The notes: generated by a model not told the origin, from the sequence alone. 64,000 nucleotides of DNA from an uncultured Rhizobiaceae bacterium (GCA_951813045.1 CATOTF010000002.1:4154001-4218000), one strand, 5' to 3'. Shown: positions 36,379 through 47,669, numbered from the stretch's first letter. A program made the numbers and translations.

Positions 36379-39213
36379 ATGGGTAAGATCGAATATTTTA
36401 TGTCGGATATCGTCAATCCTGATGAATTGCGCCAGCGCCTGTCTGATCTGACTAAAGGTTCGGACGGTGATGGAAGCGATAGCAATACCCGTTCCCAAGT
36501 CTTGGCGCACCTGAAAGATGCTTCAAAAACGGGCCGTGGGAAAATCGAAGCCATGTTGATGGTGGACGGTTCCGGCATGGCCTGCGCCAACCGCCTGTCT
36601 ATTCTTCAGGATGAGATCATTCGTTGCGTGTATGATTTTGCGATTGCCCATGTTTTCCGCGTGCCCAACCTGTCGGTCGGTGAACGCATGGCGATTGTTG
36701 CAACGGGCGGTTACGGTCGAGGTACACTTGCCCCCGGTTCAGATCTCGATCTCCTGTTCTTGCTGCCTTACAAACAGACAGCATTGGGCGAGAGCATTGT
36801 GGAATATATGCTCTATATGCTTTGGGATATGGGCTATAAAGTTGGCCACGCTGCGCGCTCGGTTGATCAATGTATATCCCTGTCCAAGGGAGATATGACG
36901 ATCCGAACATCGGTGCTGGAATCCCGTTATATTTGGGGTGAGAGACAGCTGTTCGATCAATTGCTGGAACAATTCGATAAGGAGATTGTTACAAAAACCG
37001 CCCGCGAATTTATTGCAGCCAAACTTGATGAGCGCGATGTGCGGCACACAAAATCTGGTCAATCGCGTTACCTGGTTGAACCGAATGTAAAAGACGGCAA
37101 GGGCGGGTTGCGTGATCTGCACACATTGTTCTGGATTTCGAAATATTACTATCGTGTCCGCGATCAGGCCGAATTGATTTCAACCAAAGTGTTTTCAAAA
37201 ACAGAATTCCGAAAATTCAACAAGGCCCAGGATTTTCTCTGGGCAGTAAGGTGTCATCTGCATTTCCTGACTGGTCGGGCCGAAGAGCGGCTTTCGTTCG
37301 ATATTCAACCCGCCCTTGCCGAACGGCTTGGGTATTTACCTCATCCAGGTCAAAGCGCAGTTGAGCGCTTTATGAAGCACTATTTTTTAGTGGCTAAAGA
37401 CGTTGGTAACCTGACACGAATCCTGTGTTCCGCGTTGGAAGAAGAACAGGCAAAAAAAATAAATTCATTATCCGGCATGTTGCGGACGTTCACCCGGCGC
37501 GGCAAGAAGATAAAAGGGTCGGACGCATTTGTTGGCGTCAATAACCGCATTAAACCGGTCGGCGATCAGGTTTTCAAAAACAACCCAGTCAATATTCTAA
37601 AGATGTTCGAACTGGCTGAAATAAACGGCCTGCAATTTCACCCGGACGCGATGCACCTCGTCAGCCGATCCCTAAAACTGATCAATAAGACCCTGCGTAC
37701 CAGTGATGAGGCCAATGCCGCTTTCCTGACCGTTCTAACATCACGAAAAACACCGGAGCGTACGTTACGGAAAATGAACGAAGCCGGTGTGCTTGGTCGG
37801 TTTATTCCTGAATTCGGCAAGGTCGTGGCGATGATGCAGTTCAACATGTATCACCATTATACGGTGGACGAGCATCTGTTGCGATCAATCGGTATTCTGT
37901 CGGTAATCGAACATGGTGGACTGGATGAGCAGCACCCCCTGTCCAATGAAATCATGACAGATACGCCGAATAGAATAGCGCTTTATGTTGCACTATTACT
38001 TCATGATATTGCCAAAGGCCGCCCGGAAGATCATTCCATAGAAGGGGCAAAAATTGCGCGCAAATTATGTCCGCGCCTTGGGCTGGACAAAAAACAAACA
38101 GAACTGGTGGGCTGGTTGATTGAACATCATCTTCTCATGTCGAATACCGCCCAGTCCCGGGATTTAAATGACCCCAGGACGATCTCCGATTTTGGTGGCG
38201 TCATGCAGACGATGGAGAGGATGAAATGTCTTCTCGTTTTAACCGTCTGCGATACCAAGGCCGTTGGCCCCGGTGTCTGGAACGGCTGGAAGGGACAACT
38301 TCTACGCACGTTATATTATGAGACCGAACCGCGCCTGACTGGCGGGTTTACGACGGTTCCTCACCACCAGAGAATCGCTGGTGTACGAGGGGAACTTAAT
38401 GACGCCCTATCCGATTGGTCGCAAAAAGATCGCGACCAGTTTATCGGATTACATTATGACAATTACCTGTTGACAGTACCCCGTGAAGATCAACTGCGGC
38501 AGCTTGAATTCATGCGTGAAAGTGATGAATCTGGTGTCCGAATTGCAACCACGGTTTCCAGCCGGGAATTTGAAGCGGTGACGGAAATCACCTTGCTGGC
38601 GCCGGACCATCCACGCCTTTTGTCGACGATAACGGGCTGTTGCTCCGTTGCCGGTGCCAATATTGTTGATGCCCAGATTTTCACAACAAAAGACGGGCGT
38701 GCGCTGGATACAATCTTCATTAATCGCCTCTACCCAAATCTCGACGACGAGAACCGCCGGGCACTGTCGATTGCCGGGATGATTGAAAAGGTTCTTTCGG
38801 GGCAGGTCCGATTGAAGAACCTGTTGGATGAACGCCGAAAACCGAAAAGACGCTCACAAGCATTTCGTGTAGAGCCATTGGTGCAGATAGATAACAACCT
38901 TTCGGACCAGTTCACCGTCATCGAAGTGGAAGGACTGGATCGACCGGGCCTTCTTTCGGATTTGACGAACGCATTGGCTGACCTGTCGCTGGATATTGCA
39001 TCTGCCCATATCGCGACCTTTGGTGAAAAGGTAATCGACAGTTTTTATGCAACCGATCTTGTCGGGCACAAGATCAGCAGCCCACAAAAACTGGCCGCAA
39101 TCAAACGTAAATTGCTTTCGGTCCTTGAGGGTCCAAACGCGCCGGACAAAGGGTCGAAGAAGAACAAGTCCCCCTCCCACTCCAAGGCATCCCCCAAGGT
39201 ATCGATGGTATGA
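36379..39213 (+). CDS. glnD: PII uridylyltransferase/uridylyl-removing enzyme
   Basis: A 944-residue nitrogen sensor that adds or removes UMP on PII proteins according to glutamine. Domains in order: nucleotidyltransferase with [20 protein letters not shown] (about 112-132), a GlnE-type helical region, an HD phosphohydrolase domain (LLLHDIAKG and DHSIEG near 540-560), and two C-terminal ACT domains (from about 735 and 845) that bind glutamine. A second possible start is the ATG at 36400. Its stop overlaps the murJ start by 4 bases. Confidence 0.97.
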   Translation: MGKIEYFMSDIVNPDELRQRLSDLTKGSDGDGSDSNTRSQVLAHLKDASKTGRGKIEAMLMVDGSGMACANRLSILQDEIIRCVYDFAIAHVFRVPNLSVGERMAIVATGGYGRGTLAPGSDLDLLFLLPYKQTALGESIVEYMLYMLWDMGYKVGHAARSVDQCISLSKGDMTIRTSVLESRYIWGERQLFDQLLEQFDKEIVTKTAREFIAAKLDERDVRHTKSGQSRYLVEPNVKDGKGGLRDLHTLFWISKYYYRVRDQAELISTKVFSKTEFRKFNKAQDFLWAVRCHLHFLTGRAEERLSFDIQPALAERLGYLPHPGQSAVERFMKHYFLVAKDVGNLTRILCSALEEEQAKKINSLSGMLRTFTRRGKKIKGSDAFVGVNNRIKPVGDQVFKNNPVNILKMFELAEINGLQFHPDAMHLVSRSLKLINKTLRTSDEANAAFLTVLTSRKTPERTLRKMNEAGVLGRFIPEFGKVVAMMQFNMYHHYTVDEHLLRSIGILSVIEHGGLDEQHPLSNEIMTDTPNRIALYVALLLHDIAKGRPEDHSIEGAKIARKLCPRLGLDKKQTELVGWLIEHHLLMSNTAQSRDLNDPRTISDFGGVMQTMERMKCLLVLTVCDTKAVGPGVWNGWKGQLLRTLYYETEPRLTGGFTTVPHHQRIAGVRGELNDALSDWSQKDRDQFIGLHYDNYLLTVPREDQLRQLEFMRESDESGVRIATTVSSREFEAVTEITLLAPDHPRLLSTITGCCSVAGANIVDAQIFTTKDGRALDTIFINRLYPNLDDENRRALSIAGMIEKVLSGQVRLKNLLDERRKPKRRSQAFRVEPLVQIDNNLSDQFTVIEVEGLDRPGLLSDLTNALADLSLDIASAHIATFGEKVIDSFYATDLVGHKISSPQKLAAIKRKLLSVLEGPNAPDKGSKKNKSPSHSKASPKVSMV

Positions 39214-40763
39214 GTGGACTTATCGGAAAATTTGCCACGGTTGGTGGTGCTTCAATGGCGAGCCGGATTCTCGGATTTGTGCGCGAAGCTTTAGTGGCAG
39301 CAGCACTCGGTACCGGGCCTGTAGCAGATGTTTTCTACACCTGTTTCAGGTTTCCCAACCTATTCCGTCGGCTTTTTGCGGAAGGCGCGTTTAACATTGC
39401 TTTTATTCCGTTGTTTTCCAAAGAACTGGAAGGTGGTGGCCCGGAGGCCGCGCGCATTTTCGGCCAACAGGTCTTTGCAGTTCTCCTGTCCTGGCTGCTG
39501 GTTTTCACCGCCATTGCATTGATCTTCATGCCGTTTCTGGTCGCAACAATCGTCGCCCCCGGTTTTGTCGATACTCCGGTAAAATTTGAACTTGCGGTCG
39601 TCATGACACGCATCATGTTTCCCTATCTGCTGTTCATGTCATTGGTCGCGATGTTTTCAGGGGTATTAAACGCTCTGCGCCGGTACTTTTTGGCGGCCAT
39701 TGTGCCGGTTCTTTTGAACGTCATATTGGTATCGATACTGCTGGTCTCAATATATTTTAATATGTCGGATAGAGATACAGGCATCTACCTTGCATGGGGC
39801 GTTTTCGCTTCTGGCATCGTTCAGTTCCTTTTCCTTTTACGGGGCATTCAACGCGAAAGCATGGGTTTCACTTTGACCATGCCGCGCCTCACAGCCCCGG
39901 TAAAACGCCTGATGGTGCTCATGGGCCCGGCGTTGCTGACCGGTGGTGTTTTGCAAATCAACCTGCTCATCGGCACGATCATCGCCACGGCTCAGGATGG
40001 GGCCAATGCTCTGTTGAACTATGCTGACAGGCTCAACCAGTTACCGCTGGGCGTCATTGGAATTGCCGTTGGTGTTGTGTTGTTACCGCAACTCTCAAGG
40101 GCGTTGAAAGCCGGTGATACGGCGGAGGCGGAAAATCTGCAAAACCGGTCGCTTGAATTTGCCTTAGCGCTCACCCTGCCCGCCACCGTTGGTTTTCTCG
40201 TCATGCCCCATGAAATTGTGGGTCTGGTTTATGAGCGTGGCGCGTTTGATTCCGTCGCCACGGTGAAAACAGCTCTTGCACTTTCTGCATTTGCCACCGG
40301 CCTGCCCGCCTATGTGATGTTGAAAGTCTTCCAGCCCGCATTCTTTGCCCGTGAAGATATGCGCACCCCGTTTTGGTTCTCTTTAATTATGGTCGCTACA
40401 AACATCGCGTTAAGCCTCGCGTTGTTCCCGGTTTACGGCCATGTGGGAATAGCAATCGCGACGTCGGTATCCGCATGGGTGAACCTGACGTTGCTGGTTG
40501 TGACACAATGGCGCCGTGGTGATTTTCGGCCTGACGGACAGACTCTGCGACGCTTATCTTTGCTGTTGATTTCCAGCCTGCTCATGGGTCTGGCAATCTA
40601 TCTCATTCGTCCGGTGTTTGGCCCTTGGCTGGAGGGTAAGTTCCTGTTTGAAGCATTGGCTGTTAGCGCATTAATTGGTGCGGGCGCTTTCGTTTATTTC
40701 TCGATTACGATCCTGACGGGTGCCGCAGACAGAAAGCTTGTTAAGAAGCTCTTGCGTAGGTAG
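39210..40763 (+). CDS. murJ: Lipid II flippase MurJ
   Basis: A 517-residue polytopic membrane protein of the MOP superfamily that moves lipid II across the inner membrane for peptidoglycan synthesis. The start [30 protein letters not shown] and the motif [16 protein letters not shown] (here [16 protein letters not shown]) are diagnostic. Thirteen to fourteen helices can be traced. It begins inside the glnD stop (ATGA), so the two are translationally coupled; glnD-murJ-trpS is a common alphaproteobacterial order. Confidence 0.96.
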   Translation: MSGLIGKFATVGGASMASRILGFVREALVAAALGTGPVADVFYTCFRFPNLFRRLFAEGAFNIAFIPLFSKELEGGGPEAARIFGQQVFAVLLSWLLVFTAIALIFMPFLVATIVAPGFVDTPVKFELAVVMTRIMFPYLLFMSLVAMFSGVLNALRRYFLAAIVPVLLNVILVSILLVSIYFNMSDRDTGIYLAWGVFASGIVQFLFLLRGIQRESMGFTLTMPRLTAPVKRLMVLMGPALLTGGVLQINLLIGTIIATAQDGANALLNYADRLNQLPLGVIGIAVGVVLLPQLSRALKAGDTAEAENLQNRSLEFALALTLPATVGFLVMPHEIVGLVYERGAFDSVATVKTALALSAFATGLPAYVMLKVFQPAFFAREDMRTPFWFSLIMVATNIALSLALFPVYGHVGIAIATSVSAWVNLTLLVVTQWRRGDFRPDGQTLRRLSLLLISSLLMGLAIYLIRPVFGPWLEGKFLFEALAVSALIGAGAFVYFSITILTGAADRKLVKKLLRR

Positions 40764-40814
40764 CCGCCATCCCCCATACAGCCGCCGACAGATCAACAAG
40801 CTTGGATCCACACC

Positions 40815-41888
40815 ATGTCTAATATCGAAGAACGGGTATTTTCCGGTATCCAGCCAACCGGTAATCTACACCTTGGTAATTACCTTGGTGCGATCAAGAG
40901 ATTCGTCTCTCTCCAGGATGATTATAACTGTATTTATTGCGTGGTTGATCTCCACGCGATTACGGTTTGGCAGGAGCCTTCGGAACTCGCAAATAACATT
41001 CGCGAAGTCACCGCCGCTTTCATCGCGTCGGGTATCGATCCGCAAAAGCATATTGTTTTTAACCAGAGTCAGGTTGCGGAACACGCGGAACTCGCGTGGA
41101 TTTTCAACTGCGTCGCCCGTATGGGTTGGTTGTCACGCATGACGCAATTCAAGGAAAAGGCCGGCAAAGATCGCGAGAAAGCCTCGGTCGGTTTGTTCGC
41201 TTATCCCGCTCTCATGGCAGCCGATATCCTGACCTACCGCGCGACTCACGTGCCAGTGGGAGAGGACCAAAAGCAGCATCTGGAACTGACCCGCGATATT
41301 GCGCAGAAATTCAATAATGATTTTTCTGACCGTATAAGTTCGCTGGGCCTGGGCGAACCCATGATGGTGGGTGATGAAAAAGTGCAGGGTTATTTTCCCC
41401 TCACCGAACCCCTTATCGGTGGGCCAGCCGCGCGGGTTATGAGCTTGCGCGACGGTTCGAAAAAAATGTCGAAGTCTGACCCGTCCGACCTTTCCCGTAT
41501 TGTCATGACGGACGATGCGGATGCCATTTCGAAGAAAATTCGTAAGGCGAAAACCGATGCAGATGGATTGCCATCCGAAGTCGAAGGGCTGAAAAACCGC
41601 CCAGAAGCGGATAATCTTGTTGGTATTTATGCAGCATTGAACGATATGGACAAAGCATCTGTGTTGAAAGAATTTGGCGGCGCGCAGTTTGGCACCTTTA
41701 AACCGGCACTTGCAGACCTTGCGGTTGCAAAAATTGATCCTATCGCATCTGAAATGCGCCGTTTGCAGGCCGACCCTGCTGAAATTGATAGTCTTCTTGT
41801 TAAAGGCGCGGACCGGGCGCGGGAAATTGCCAATCGAACATTAGCGGATGTGAAGGAAATTGTTGGCTTTGTTGGCCCGCGTCGCTAG
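40815..41888 (+). CDS. trpS: Tryptophanyl-tRNA synthetase
   Basis: Class I aminoacyl-tRNA synthetase of 357 residues. The ATP-binding HIGH-type motif appears as [13 protein letters not shown] (about 15-27), followed by VDLHAIT and the second signature [10 protein letters not shown] (about 216-225). The length is at the upper end for bacterial TrpRS. It follows murJ by 51 bases and precedes the universal stress protein gene, all in the same direction. I saw no trp leader peptide or T-box upstream. Confidence 0.97.
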   Translation: MSNIEERVFSGIQPTGNLHLGNYLGAIKRFVSLQDDYNCIYCVVDLHAITVWQEPSELANNIREVTAAFIASGIDPQKHIVFNQSQVAEHAELAWIFNCVARMGWLSRMTQFKEKAGKDREKASVGLFAYPALMAADILTYRATHVPVGEDQKQHLELTRDIAQKFNNDFSDRISSLGLGEPMMVGDEKVQGYFPLTEPLIGGPAARVMSLRDGSKKMSKSDPSDLSRIVMTDDADAISKKIRKAKTDADGLPSEVEGLKNRPEADNLVGIYAALNDMDKASVLKEFGGAQFGTFKPALADLAVAKIDPIASEMRRLQADPAEIDSLLVKGADRAREIANRTLADVKEIVGFVGPRR

Positions 41889-41923
41889 GTTGATGTCTGT
41901 TTTGGAGAGTGCGGTAAAAAAAC

Positions 41924-42415
41924 ATGGTCAGTAAAAGGGAAGTTCGTCAGGAAGGGCACCGTCGGAAGTTTCTGGCGGTTGTTGATTCCACACCTGAATG
42001 CGAAAAGGCCATTCATTATGCAGCCCGCAGAGTTGCGGGTATTGATGCTGATCTGGTTCTTATTTTTGTGATTGAACCGGGGGATTTTCAACACTGGCTG
42101 GGCGTTGAAGATGTCATGCGCGCCGAAGCGCGTGCGGCAGCTGAAGCCGCATTAGCAAAGGCCAGTGCCCTAGCCGTGGAGTTTGGTGGCATTACCCCGC
42201 AATTGGAGATACGTGAAGGCAAGCCGGTAGCTGCCATTGAAAGCCTGATTGAAGACGACCATGATATAGCTCTCATGGTGCTGGCTGCTGGGGATGCAAA
42301 TGAAGGCCCGGGCCCACTCGTATCCGCCATTGCGGGCAGTGGCGGTGTGTTTTCGATACCCGTCACAGTGGTACCCAATACATTAACCGATGAGGATATC
42401 GACGATCTGGTTTGA
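41924..42415 (+). CDS. Universal stress protein (UspA family)
   Basis: A 163-residue UspA-fold protein. The first strand is RRKFLAVVDSTPECEKAIHYAARRVAG, then a variable middle, and a late VLAAGDANEGPGPLVSAIAGSGGVFSIPVTVVP, which corresponds to the nucleotide-binding GxxGxG...S/T region but in a loose form. The role is unknown. It lies 35 bases after trpS, and the trpS-usp-nfuA order is shared by many Rhizobiales. Confidence 0.85.
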   Translation: MVSKREVRQEGHRRKFLAVVDSTPECEKAIHYAARRVAGIDADLVLIFVIEPGDFQHWLGVEDVMRAEARAAAEAALAKASALAVEFGGITPQLEIREGKPVAAIESLIEDDHDIALMVLAAGDANEGPGPLVSAIAGSGGVFSIPVTVVPNTLTDEDIDDLV

Positions 42416-42548
42416 GCGGATGCGCCCAATATTATCGAATAGGTATTCTGCGCAAATCGTTACTTGATTTAAGGCGTCTCAAGCCCTAATTTAGAGTTAT
42501 TCTAAACAAGCAATGCCTTTGGTTGGCAGTGCTCACCGGGATTCTACC

Positions 42549-43121
42549 ATGTTTATTCAAACCGAAGCCACACCCAATCCTGCGACCCTGAAATTTCTTC
42601 CCGGTGAAACGGTTGTTCAAAACGGTCCGTTTGAGTTCACAAACGCCGCCGAGGCAACGGATAAATCCCCCTTGGCGGAGCGTTTGTTTTCCATTCCCGC
42701 GATAACCAATGTCTTTTTCGGGTATGACTTTGTGACGATTACAAAATCTGATGATACCGACTGGCAACACCTCAAGCCCGCCGTTTTGGGTGTGATCATG
42801 GAGCATTATATGTCCGGCCTCCCGGTTATGGCGTCCGATCAGGCGTCCGGCGGTGTGCTGGAAGGTGAAGGTTTTGTGGAAGAAGGGTCCGAAGAGATCG
42901 TTTCCACCATCAAGGAATTACTGGAAACCCGCGTCCGTCCTGCCGTTGCGCAAGACGGTGGTGACATTACATTCCATGGATTTAGAGACGGTCGCGTCTT
43001 CCTGAAAATGCGCGGCGCCTGCGCCGGTTGCCCGTCTTCAACGGCAACGTTGCAGCATGGCATTCAAAACCTGCTGAAACACTTCATTCCCGAAGTGGAA
43101 GCGGTTGAAGCTGTTCAATAA
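42549..43121 (+). CDS. NifU-like Fe-S scaffold protein (NfuA type)
   Basis: A 190-residue iron-sulfur carrier. The N-terminal Nfu domain begins MFIQTEATPNPATLKFLPG, and the C-terminal NifU domain contains the cluster-binding CAGCPSS (CxxC). The start at 42549 matches the conserved N-terminus; a longer reading from 42513 adds an unlikely leader. It would hand clusters to apo-proteins; MiaB and the Cox small subunit in this window are examples of cluster users. It is the last gene of the plus-strand series, convergent with the FAH-fold gene. Confidence 0.92.
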   Translation: MFIQTEATPNPATLKFLPGETVVQNGPFEFTNAAEATDKSPLAERLFSIPAITNVFFGYDFVTITKSDDTDWQHLKPAVLGVIMEHYMSGLPVMASDQASGGVLEGEGFVEEGSEEIVSTIKELLETRVRPAVAQDGGDITFHGFRDGRVFLKMRGACAGCPSSTATLQHGIQNLLKHFIPEVEAVEAVQ

Positions 43122-43146
43122 CCGTCCACAATAACGTTTGCCGGTA

Positions 43147-43977
43147 TCAACGTTTAATTTTGTTGGTCAACCTACCAACGCTGTCGATTTCAACACTAAC
43201 GATGTCACCACTTTGTAAGGCTTTGGTGCGCCCCGGAGTACCCATGAAAATCATGTCGCCGGGCTCTAATGTAAAATATCGACTTAAGTAACTTACCACT
43301 TTGGTCGGTGAATGGATCATATTGCGCGTGTTCTCCTGCTGGACAATTTCGCCATTCAACCGGGTCGTTAGCAACAGATTTTCATAATCTAATCCGGTTA
43401 CCAGCGCGGGACCCACCGGTCCGAATCCATCAGTGGCTTTCGCGCGCAGCCACTGTAAATCGCCACTCTGCCAGCTACGTTCTGTAAGGTCATTCCCTGC
43501 AGTAACGCCAAAGATGAACTCTTTGGCTTTGTCAGCGGATATGTTCTTTGCCTGTTTTCCAATAACCAAAACCAGTTCCCCTTCAAAATGCACATTTTGA
43601 GCATCTTGAGGCAGGACAATATCCCGCCCGGACCCCACCAGGGATGAAGGCAGTTTTAAGAACAGGGGTGGCGCACCATCAGCACTTGACGCAATATGAC
43701 TTGCAAAATTCATACCCACAGCGAAGACTTTGCCGGGGTGGGTTGGTGGCAATAGGACTATTTCATCGTGGTCGAGCAGCCTCGCAGTTGGTCTGCTCAT
43801 TGGAAATATTCCTCCGCTCAACACCGTGATTTTGTCGTTCTCAAGGACCCCATGCGCGATTATCCCATCCACCTCAAACCGCACATAACGCCTGATCTCG
43901 CTTTCCGCCGCCAGCGTCAGGCTCAATGAACAGGCTATCATACACAGCGATATAAGGAGCGAAATTCTGATTTTCAT
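43147..43977 (-). CDS. Fumarylacetoacetase-fold hydrolase with a signal peptide
   Basis: The body (about 75-276) is a normal FAH-family protein: VGMNFASH, HFEGELVLVIGK with two metal-binding glutamates, GNDLTERSWQ with the metal aspartate, and EPGDMIFMGTPG near the end. The odd part is the N-terminus. From the ATG at 43977 it begins MKIRISLLISLCMIACSLSLTLAAE, a good Sec signal peptide with a possible cleavage after LAA. FAH enzymes are normally cytoplasmic. A longer reading from 44118 exists but is of poor quality and overlaps the ABC gene. The substrate is unknown. Confidence 0.8.
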   Translation of the reverse strand: MKIRISLLISLCMIACSLSLTLAAESEIRRYVRFEVDGIIAHGVLENDKITVLSGGIFPMSRPTARLLDHDEIVLLPPTHPGKVFAVGMNFASHIASSADGAPPLFLKLPSSLVGSGRDIVLPQDAQNVHFEGELVLVIGKQAKNISADKAKEFIFGVTAGNDLTERSWQSGDLQWLRAKATDGFGPVGPALVTGLDYENLLLTTRLNGEIVQQENTRNMIHSPTKVVSYLSRYFTLEPGDMIFMGTPGRTKALQSGDIVSVEIDSVGRLTNKIKR

Positions 43978-44032
43978 GGAGATGTGTCTCAAATATAATT
44001 GCCGGGACGATATAGAAAAAGGGCCCGGCGTT

Positions 44033-45562
44033 CTAAGCGACGGCTTCATTGTTGTTGACGCCGGCCATGAGGAGGCCAAGTTCGCTCTCGCTTGTCTCCG
44101 GTGAACGCTCTCCGACAATATGACCGTCGAACATCACCAATACCCGGTCGGATAATGACCGGATTTCATCAAGCTCAACGCTGACCAGTAAGACGGCCTT
44201 GCCCGCATCTCGCATTTCTATGATGCGGCGGTGAATAAATTCGATTGCACCGACATCAACACCGCGCGTGGGCTGGCCGATCAACAGCACGATCGGATCA
44301 CGCTCCATTTCGCGTGCCAAAACGATTTTTTGCTGGTTTCCGCCGGAAAAATTTGCTGTTTTCAGTTGTGGATTGGGTGGTCGAATATCATATTTCTCGA
44401 TTTTTTCCATGGCTTCCGTGCGCATGGCTTCGATTTGCAAAAATGGGCCTTTTAAAAACTTTTCGTCCCCATGGTACCCTAAAACGGCGTTCTCGTTTTC
44501 TTCAAACGGCAGGACGAGACCTTCATGGTGCCGGTCTTCGGGCACATGGGCGAGGCCTCTTTGGCGCAAAACCGCCGGGTCATATTCGAGCGGTTGTCCA
44601 TCAAGCGTAATGGTGCCGGACAGCACGTTGCGCATGCCTGCTATGGCCTGCAAAAGCTCCGATTGCCCGTTTCCGGCAACGCCGGCGATACCGACAATCT
44701 CTCCGGATTTCACCTGAAACGAAACACTTTTGACCATATCGACACCACGGCCATCGCGCACAGTTAGATTGTCGACGCTCAGCTTGACGTCGCCCGGGTG
44801 AGCTTCCCCTTTATCTACTTGTAGCAATACCCGGCGCCCGACCATGAGTTCGGCAAGTTCTTCGGGACTTGTTTCAGCGGTTTGTCGGGTGGCCACCATT
44901 TCACCGCGCCGCATCACCGAGACTTCGTCGGTAATGGCCATGATCTCACGCAATTTATGAGTGATTAGCAGGATGGTTTTACCTTGAGCCTTTAATTGCT
45001 CAAGAATACGAAACAGGTGATCCGCTTCCGACGGGGTAAGAACGCCGGTTGGTTCATCAAGGATAAGAACGTCGGCTCCGCGATAAAGCGCTTTGAGGAT
45101 TTCCACCCTTTGTTGAAGACCGACGGGCAATTCCTCAATAAGCGCATCCGGGTCAACCTTGAGGCCGTATTCCTCTTCAAGACGCAGCAGTTCAGACCGG
45201 GCCCGCCGCATTGCGGAATTGAGGATATTTCCCCCTTCCGCCCCGAGGATGATGTTTTCAAGCACCGTAAAATTGTCGACCAGCATGAAATGCTGATGCA
45301 CCATGCCGATGCCCAGCTTGATAGCCGACTGACTATCGGGAATGACGGTCAACTCGCCCTTCATTTTTATCCAGCCGCTGTCGGCCTGATAAAATCCGTA
45401 CAGAATAGACATCAAAGTCGATTTACCGGCGCCGTTCTCGCCGATAATTCCGTGGATGGTTCCTGGGCGGATCGCGAGGTCGATGTCTTTGTTGGCGTGA
45501 ACTGGACCGAAACTCTTGTTAATGCCGGAAAGTTCGATGGCGTGGGGTGCTGATGTATCCAT
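44033..45562 (-). CDS. Duplicated ABC transporter ATPase (nucleoside/BMP type)
   Basis: A 509-residue protein with two nucleotide-binding domains. The first has Walker A GENGAGKST (about 41-49), LPVGLQQRVEIL in place of a standard signature, and LILDEPTGVLTP. The second has a degenerate Walker A (GVAGNGQSEL) and the signature NFSGGNQQK. This layout and the NKSFGPVHANKDID start resemble the ATPases of nucleoside/basic-membrane-protein importers. The permeases and binding lipoprotein that usually adjoin it are missing: the next gene is the exported FAH-fold protein. Confidence 0.88.
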   Translation of the reverse strand: MDTSAPHAIELSGINKSFGPVHANKDIDLAIRPGTIHGIIGENGAGKSTLMSILYGFYQADSGWIKMKGELTVIPDSQSAIKLGIGMVHQHFMLVDNFTVLENIILGAEGGNILNSAMRRARSELLRLEEEYGLKVDPDALIEELPVGLQQRVEILKALYRGADVLILDEPTGVLTPSEADHLFRILEQLKAQGKTILLITHKLREIMAITDEVSVMRRGEMVATRQTAETSPEELAELMVGRRVLLQVDKGEAHPGDVKLSVDNLTVRDGRGVDMVKSVSFQVKSGEIVGIAGVAGNGQSELLQAIAGMRNVLSGTITLDGQPLEYDPAVLRQRGLAHVPEDRHHEGLVLPFEENENAVLGYHGDEKFLKGPFLQIEAMRTEAMEKIEKYDIRPPNPQLKTANFSGGNQQKIVLAREMERDPIVLLIGQPTRGVDVGAIEFIHRRIIEMRDAGKAVLLVSVELDEIRSLSDRVLVMFDGHIVGERSPETSESELGLLMAGVNNNEAVA

Positions 45563-45642
45563 AAAAAAAGGCTATCATGGTAATTCTTGAATTTCGAGCC
45601 TAATTGCTCGACTCCCCACACCGATCACGGCATTAATCCCCC

Positions 45643-45855
45643 ATGAAAAATGATTTGGAAAACCGGGTGGAGAAGCTCGAAGAGCTTTGCGCCCATCAAA
45701 GTGCTGAAATCGATACGTTGTCAGATGCGATCCGCGAGCAATGGGATCAAATTGAATTTATGAAAAAAGGCCTGTTGCGTTTCCGTGACCGGTTAACGGA
45801 GGTGGAAGAGACCGGAACCGGCGGCCATGAGAATACCAGGCCACCGCATTATTGA
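45643..45855 (+). CDS. slyX: SlyX family protein
   Basis: A 70-residue coiled-coil protein: heptad-like LENRVEKLEELCAHQSAEIDTLSDAI, then a polar tail ending RPPHY, the SlyX hallmark. The function is unknown in the family. It is divergent from the ABC ATPase gene and its stop overlaps a possible benE start. Confidence 0.85.
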   Translation: MKNDLENRVEKLEELCAHQSAEIDTLSDAIREQWDQIEFMKKGLLRFRDRLTEVEETGTGGHENTRPPHY

Positions 45856-47051
45856 GCGCGTGGATTTCCATGAATTTTAAAGATTTTACACCGCAATCCA
45901 CCTTTATTGGCCTGTTGGCGGGCTTTGTCGGCTTCACGTCTTCCTTTGCCGTGGTGTTGCAAGGATTGCGCGCTGTTGGTGCCAGTGAGGCGCAGGCTGC
46001 ATCCGGGCTTATGGCGGCGGCCATCGCCATGGGCCTGTGCGGTATCGTATTGAGTCTGCGTTCAAAAATGCCGGTGAGCGTGGCCTGGTCCACTCCCGGT
46101 GCGGCATTGCTAGCAACGACGCCCGGCATAGGCGGCGGATTTTCCACCGCCGTCGGTGCTTTCCTGGTCTGTGGGTTGCTGATCATTCTGGCGGGACTTT
46201 GGAAACCGTTTGAGAGGCTTGTGGCAACCATCCCGTCTGCGCTGGCCAATGCCATGTTGGCCGGCATTTTGCTGACGCTTTGTCTTGCCCCTTTTCGGGC
46301 AATTGTTTTTGACCCGCTCCTTGGCCTGCCAATTCTCATCGCGTGGATTATTGCGGGCAGGGTAAACCAGTTTGCTGCAATTCCGGCGGCCTTGCTCGCT
46401 TTCTGCATCGTCATTTTTCTCGGTGTGGAATTTCCTGCCGACTGGCAATCCATTCTTCAGGCGTCGATTATCCCCAAGCCCGTATTGGTCATGCCGCAGT
46501 TTTCATGGGAAGCCATGTTCAGCATCGCCTTACCGCTTTTCATCGTCACCATGGCCTCGCAAAATATTCCCGGCATCGCGGTTTTAAAAGCAAATGATTA
46601 TGACCCAAAGGTGCCACCCCTGCTCACGGGCACTGGCCTGTTTTCATTATTTGGTGCCCCATTCGGGTCTCATGCGGTAAATCTGGCGGCGATTACGGCG
46701 GCGATGATGACAGGGGAAGAGGCCGGGCCAGATCGGGAGAAACGGTATACGGCGGCAATCGTCTGTGGCTTTGCTTATATCCTGTTAGGACTCTTTGCTG
46801 GAATTACAACCGCATTTGTCACCCTCGCCCCGGCGGTCCTGATTGAGGCGGTGGCTGGATTAGCCTTGATCGCGGCGTTTTCCGGGTCAATAGTCGCCGC
46901 ATTTCAGGATGCCAAAACCCGACCCGCCGCAGCTGTCACATTCCTTGCCAGCGCCTCAGGCATAAGCCTGTTTGGTGTATCCGGGGCGTTCTGGGGTCTG
47001 ATTGCCGGTGGCCTGATATTAGCAGCTGATCGTATCGGAAAGCAGTCCTGA
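45852..47051 (+). CDS. BenE family benzoate/H+ symporter-like transporter
   Basis: A membrane protein of up to 399 residues with about 11-12 helices. The opening STFIGLLAGFVGFTSSFAVVL and VAWSTPGAALL are typical of the BenE family; the conserved ITMASQNIPGIAVLK is also recognisable (here VTMASQNIPGIAVLK). No benzoate catabolic genes are nearby, so the substrate is open. The start may be the TTG at 45852, overlapping the slyX stop by 4 bases, or the ATG at 45870. It ends 12 bases from the convergent recR. Confidence 0.87.
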   Translation: MSAWISMNFKDFTPQSTFIGLLAGFVGFTSSFAVVLQGLRAVGASEAQAASGLMAAAIAMGLCGIVLSLRSKMPVSVAWSTPGAALLATTPGIGGGFSTAVGAFLVCGLLIILAGLWKPFERLVATIPSALANAMLAGILLTLCLAPFRAIVFDPLLGLPILIAWIIAGRVNQFAAIPAALLAFCIVIFLGVEFPADWQSILQASIIPKPVLVMPQFSWEAMFSIALPLFIVTMASQNIPGIAVLKANDYDPKVPPLLTGTGLFSLFGAPFGSHAVNLAAITAAMMTGEEAGPDREKRYTAAIVCGFAYILLGLFAGITTAFVTLAPAVLIEAVAGLALIAAFSGSIVAAFQDAKTRPAAAVTFLASASGISLFGVSGAFWGLIAGGLILAADRIGKQS

Positions 47052-47063
47052 CGTCATACGACT

Positions 47064-47669
47064 CTAAAATTGAGTGCGCGCCCGCATGGCGGCGGATAAA
47101 GTGCCTTCGTCCAGATAATCAAGCTCACCGCCAACCGGTACACCATGTGCTAGGCGTGAGATGGATACATCCAGCCCGTCCAGTTGATCCGTGATGTAGT
47201 GGGCAGTGGTCTGCCCTTCCACAGTTGCGTTGACCGCGATCACCACTTCTTTGACATCCCCTTGAGTAACCCGGTCAACGAGTGCGGCAATCGACAGGTC
47301 GTCGGGGCCGATACCATCAAGCGGGGACAATGTGCCGCCTAATACGTGGTAGGTCGCATTTAAAACGCTTGCCCTTTGCAGCGCCCACAGGTCGGACACA
47401 TCCTCCACCACGATGATGGTCGATTTATCGCGCCGGGGGTCGCAACACATGGCACAAGGGTCGCTCGTATCGATATTGCCACATGTCGTGCAAACAACCA
47501 CGGATTCCACCGCTTCATTCAAAGCCGATGAAAGCGGCGTCATAAGCGCTTCCTTTTTCTTAATCAGATGAAGCGCCGCCCGGCGTGCCGAGCGAGGACC
47601 AAGCCCCGGCAGGCGGGCCAATAATTGAATTAGATTTTCAATTTCATGTCCGGTAGCAGATTGTGACAT
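47064..47669 (-). CDS. recR: Recombination mediator RecR
   Basis: A 201-residue partner of RecF/RecO in loading RecA. It has the N-terminal helix-hairpin-helix [16 protein letters not shown], a four-cysteine zinc site (CTTCGN...CAMC), and a Toprim domain starting [14 protein letters not shown]. It is placed alone at the 3' side of the corC cluster; the dnaX and ybaB genes that usually precede it are not here. A CGGAA lies upstream of the ATG. Confidence 0.95.
   Translation of the reverse strand: MSQSATGHEIENLIQLLARLPGLGPRSARRAALHLIKKKEALMTPLSSALNEAVESVVVCTTCGNIDTSDPCAMCCDPRRDKSTIIVVEDVSDLWALQRASVLNATYHVLGGTLSPLDGIGPDDLSIAALVDRVTQGDVKEVVIAVNATVEGQTTAHYITDQLDGLDVSISRLAHGVPVGGELDYLDEGTLSAAMRARTQF

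Noticed and set aside
43978-44118. N-terminal extension of the FAH-fold gene up to 44118
   Set aside because: The extra 47 residues are proline/serine/arginine-rich without family support and overlap the end of the ABC ATPase gene, while the ATG at 43977 begins a convincing signal peptide.
45758-46453. A 231-codon open frame on the minus strand opposite slyX and benE
   Set aside because: It is entirely antisense to recognisable genes, and its proline/arginine/alanine-rich translation resembles no family.
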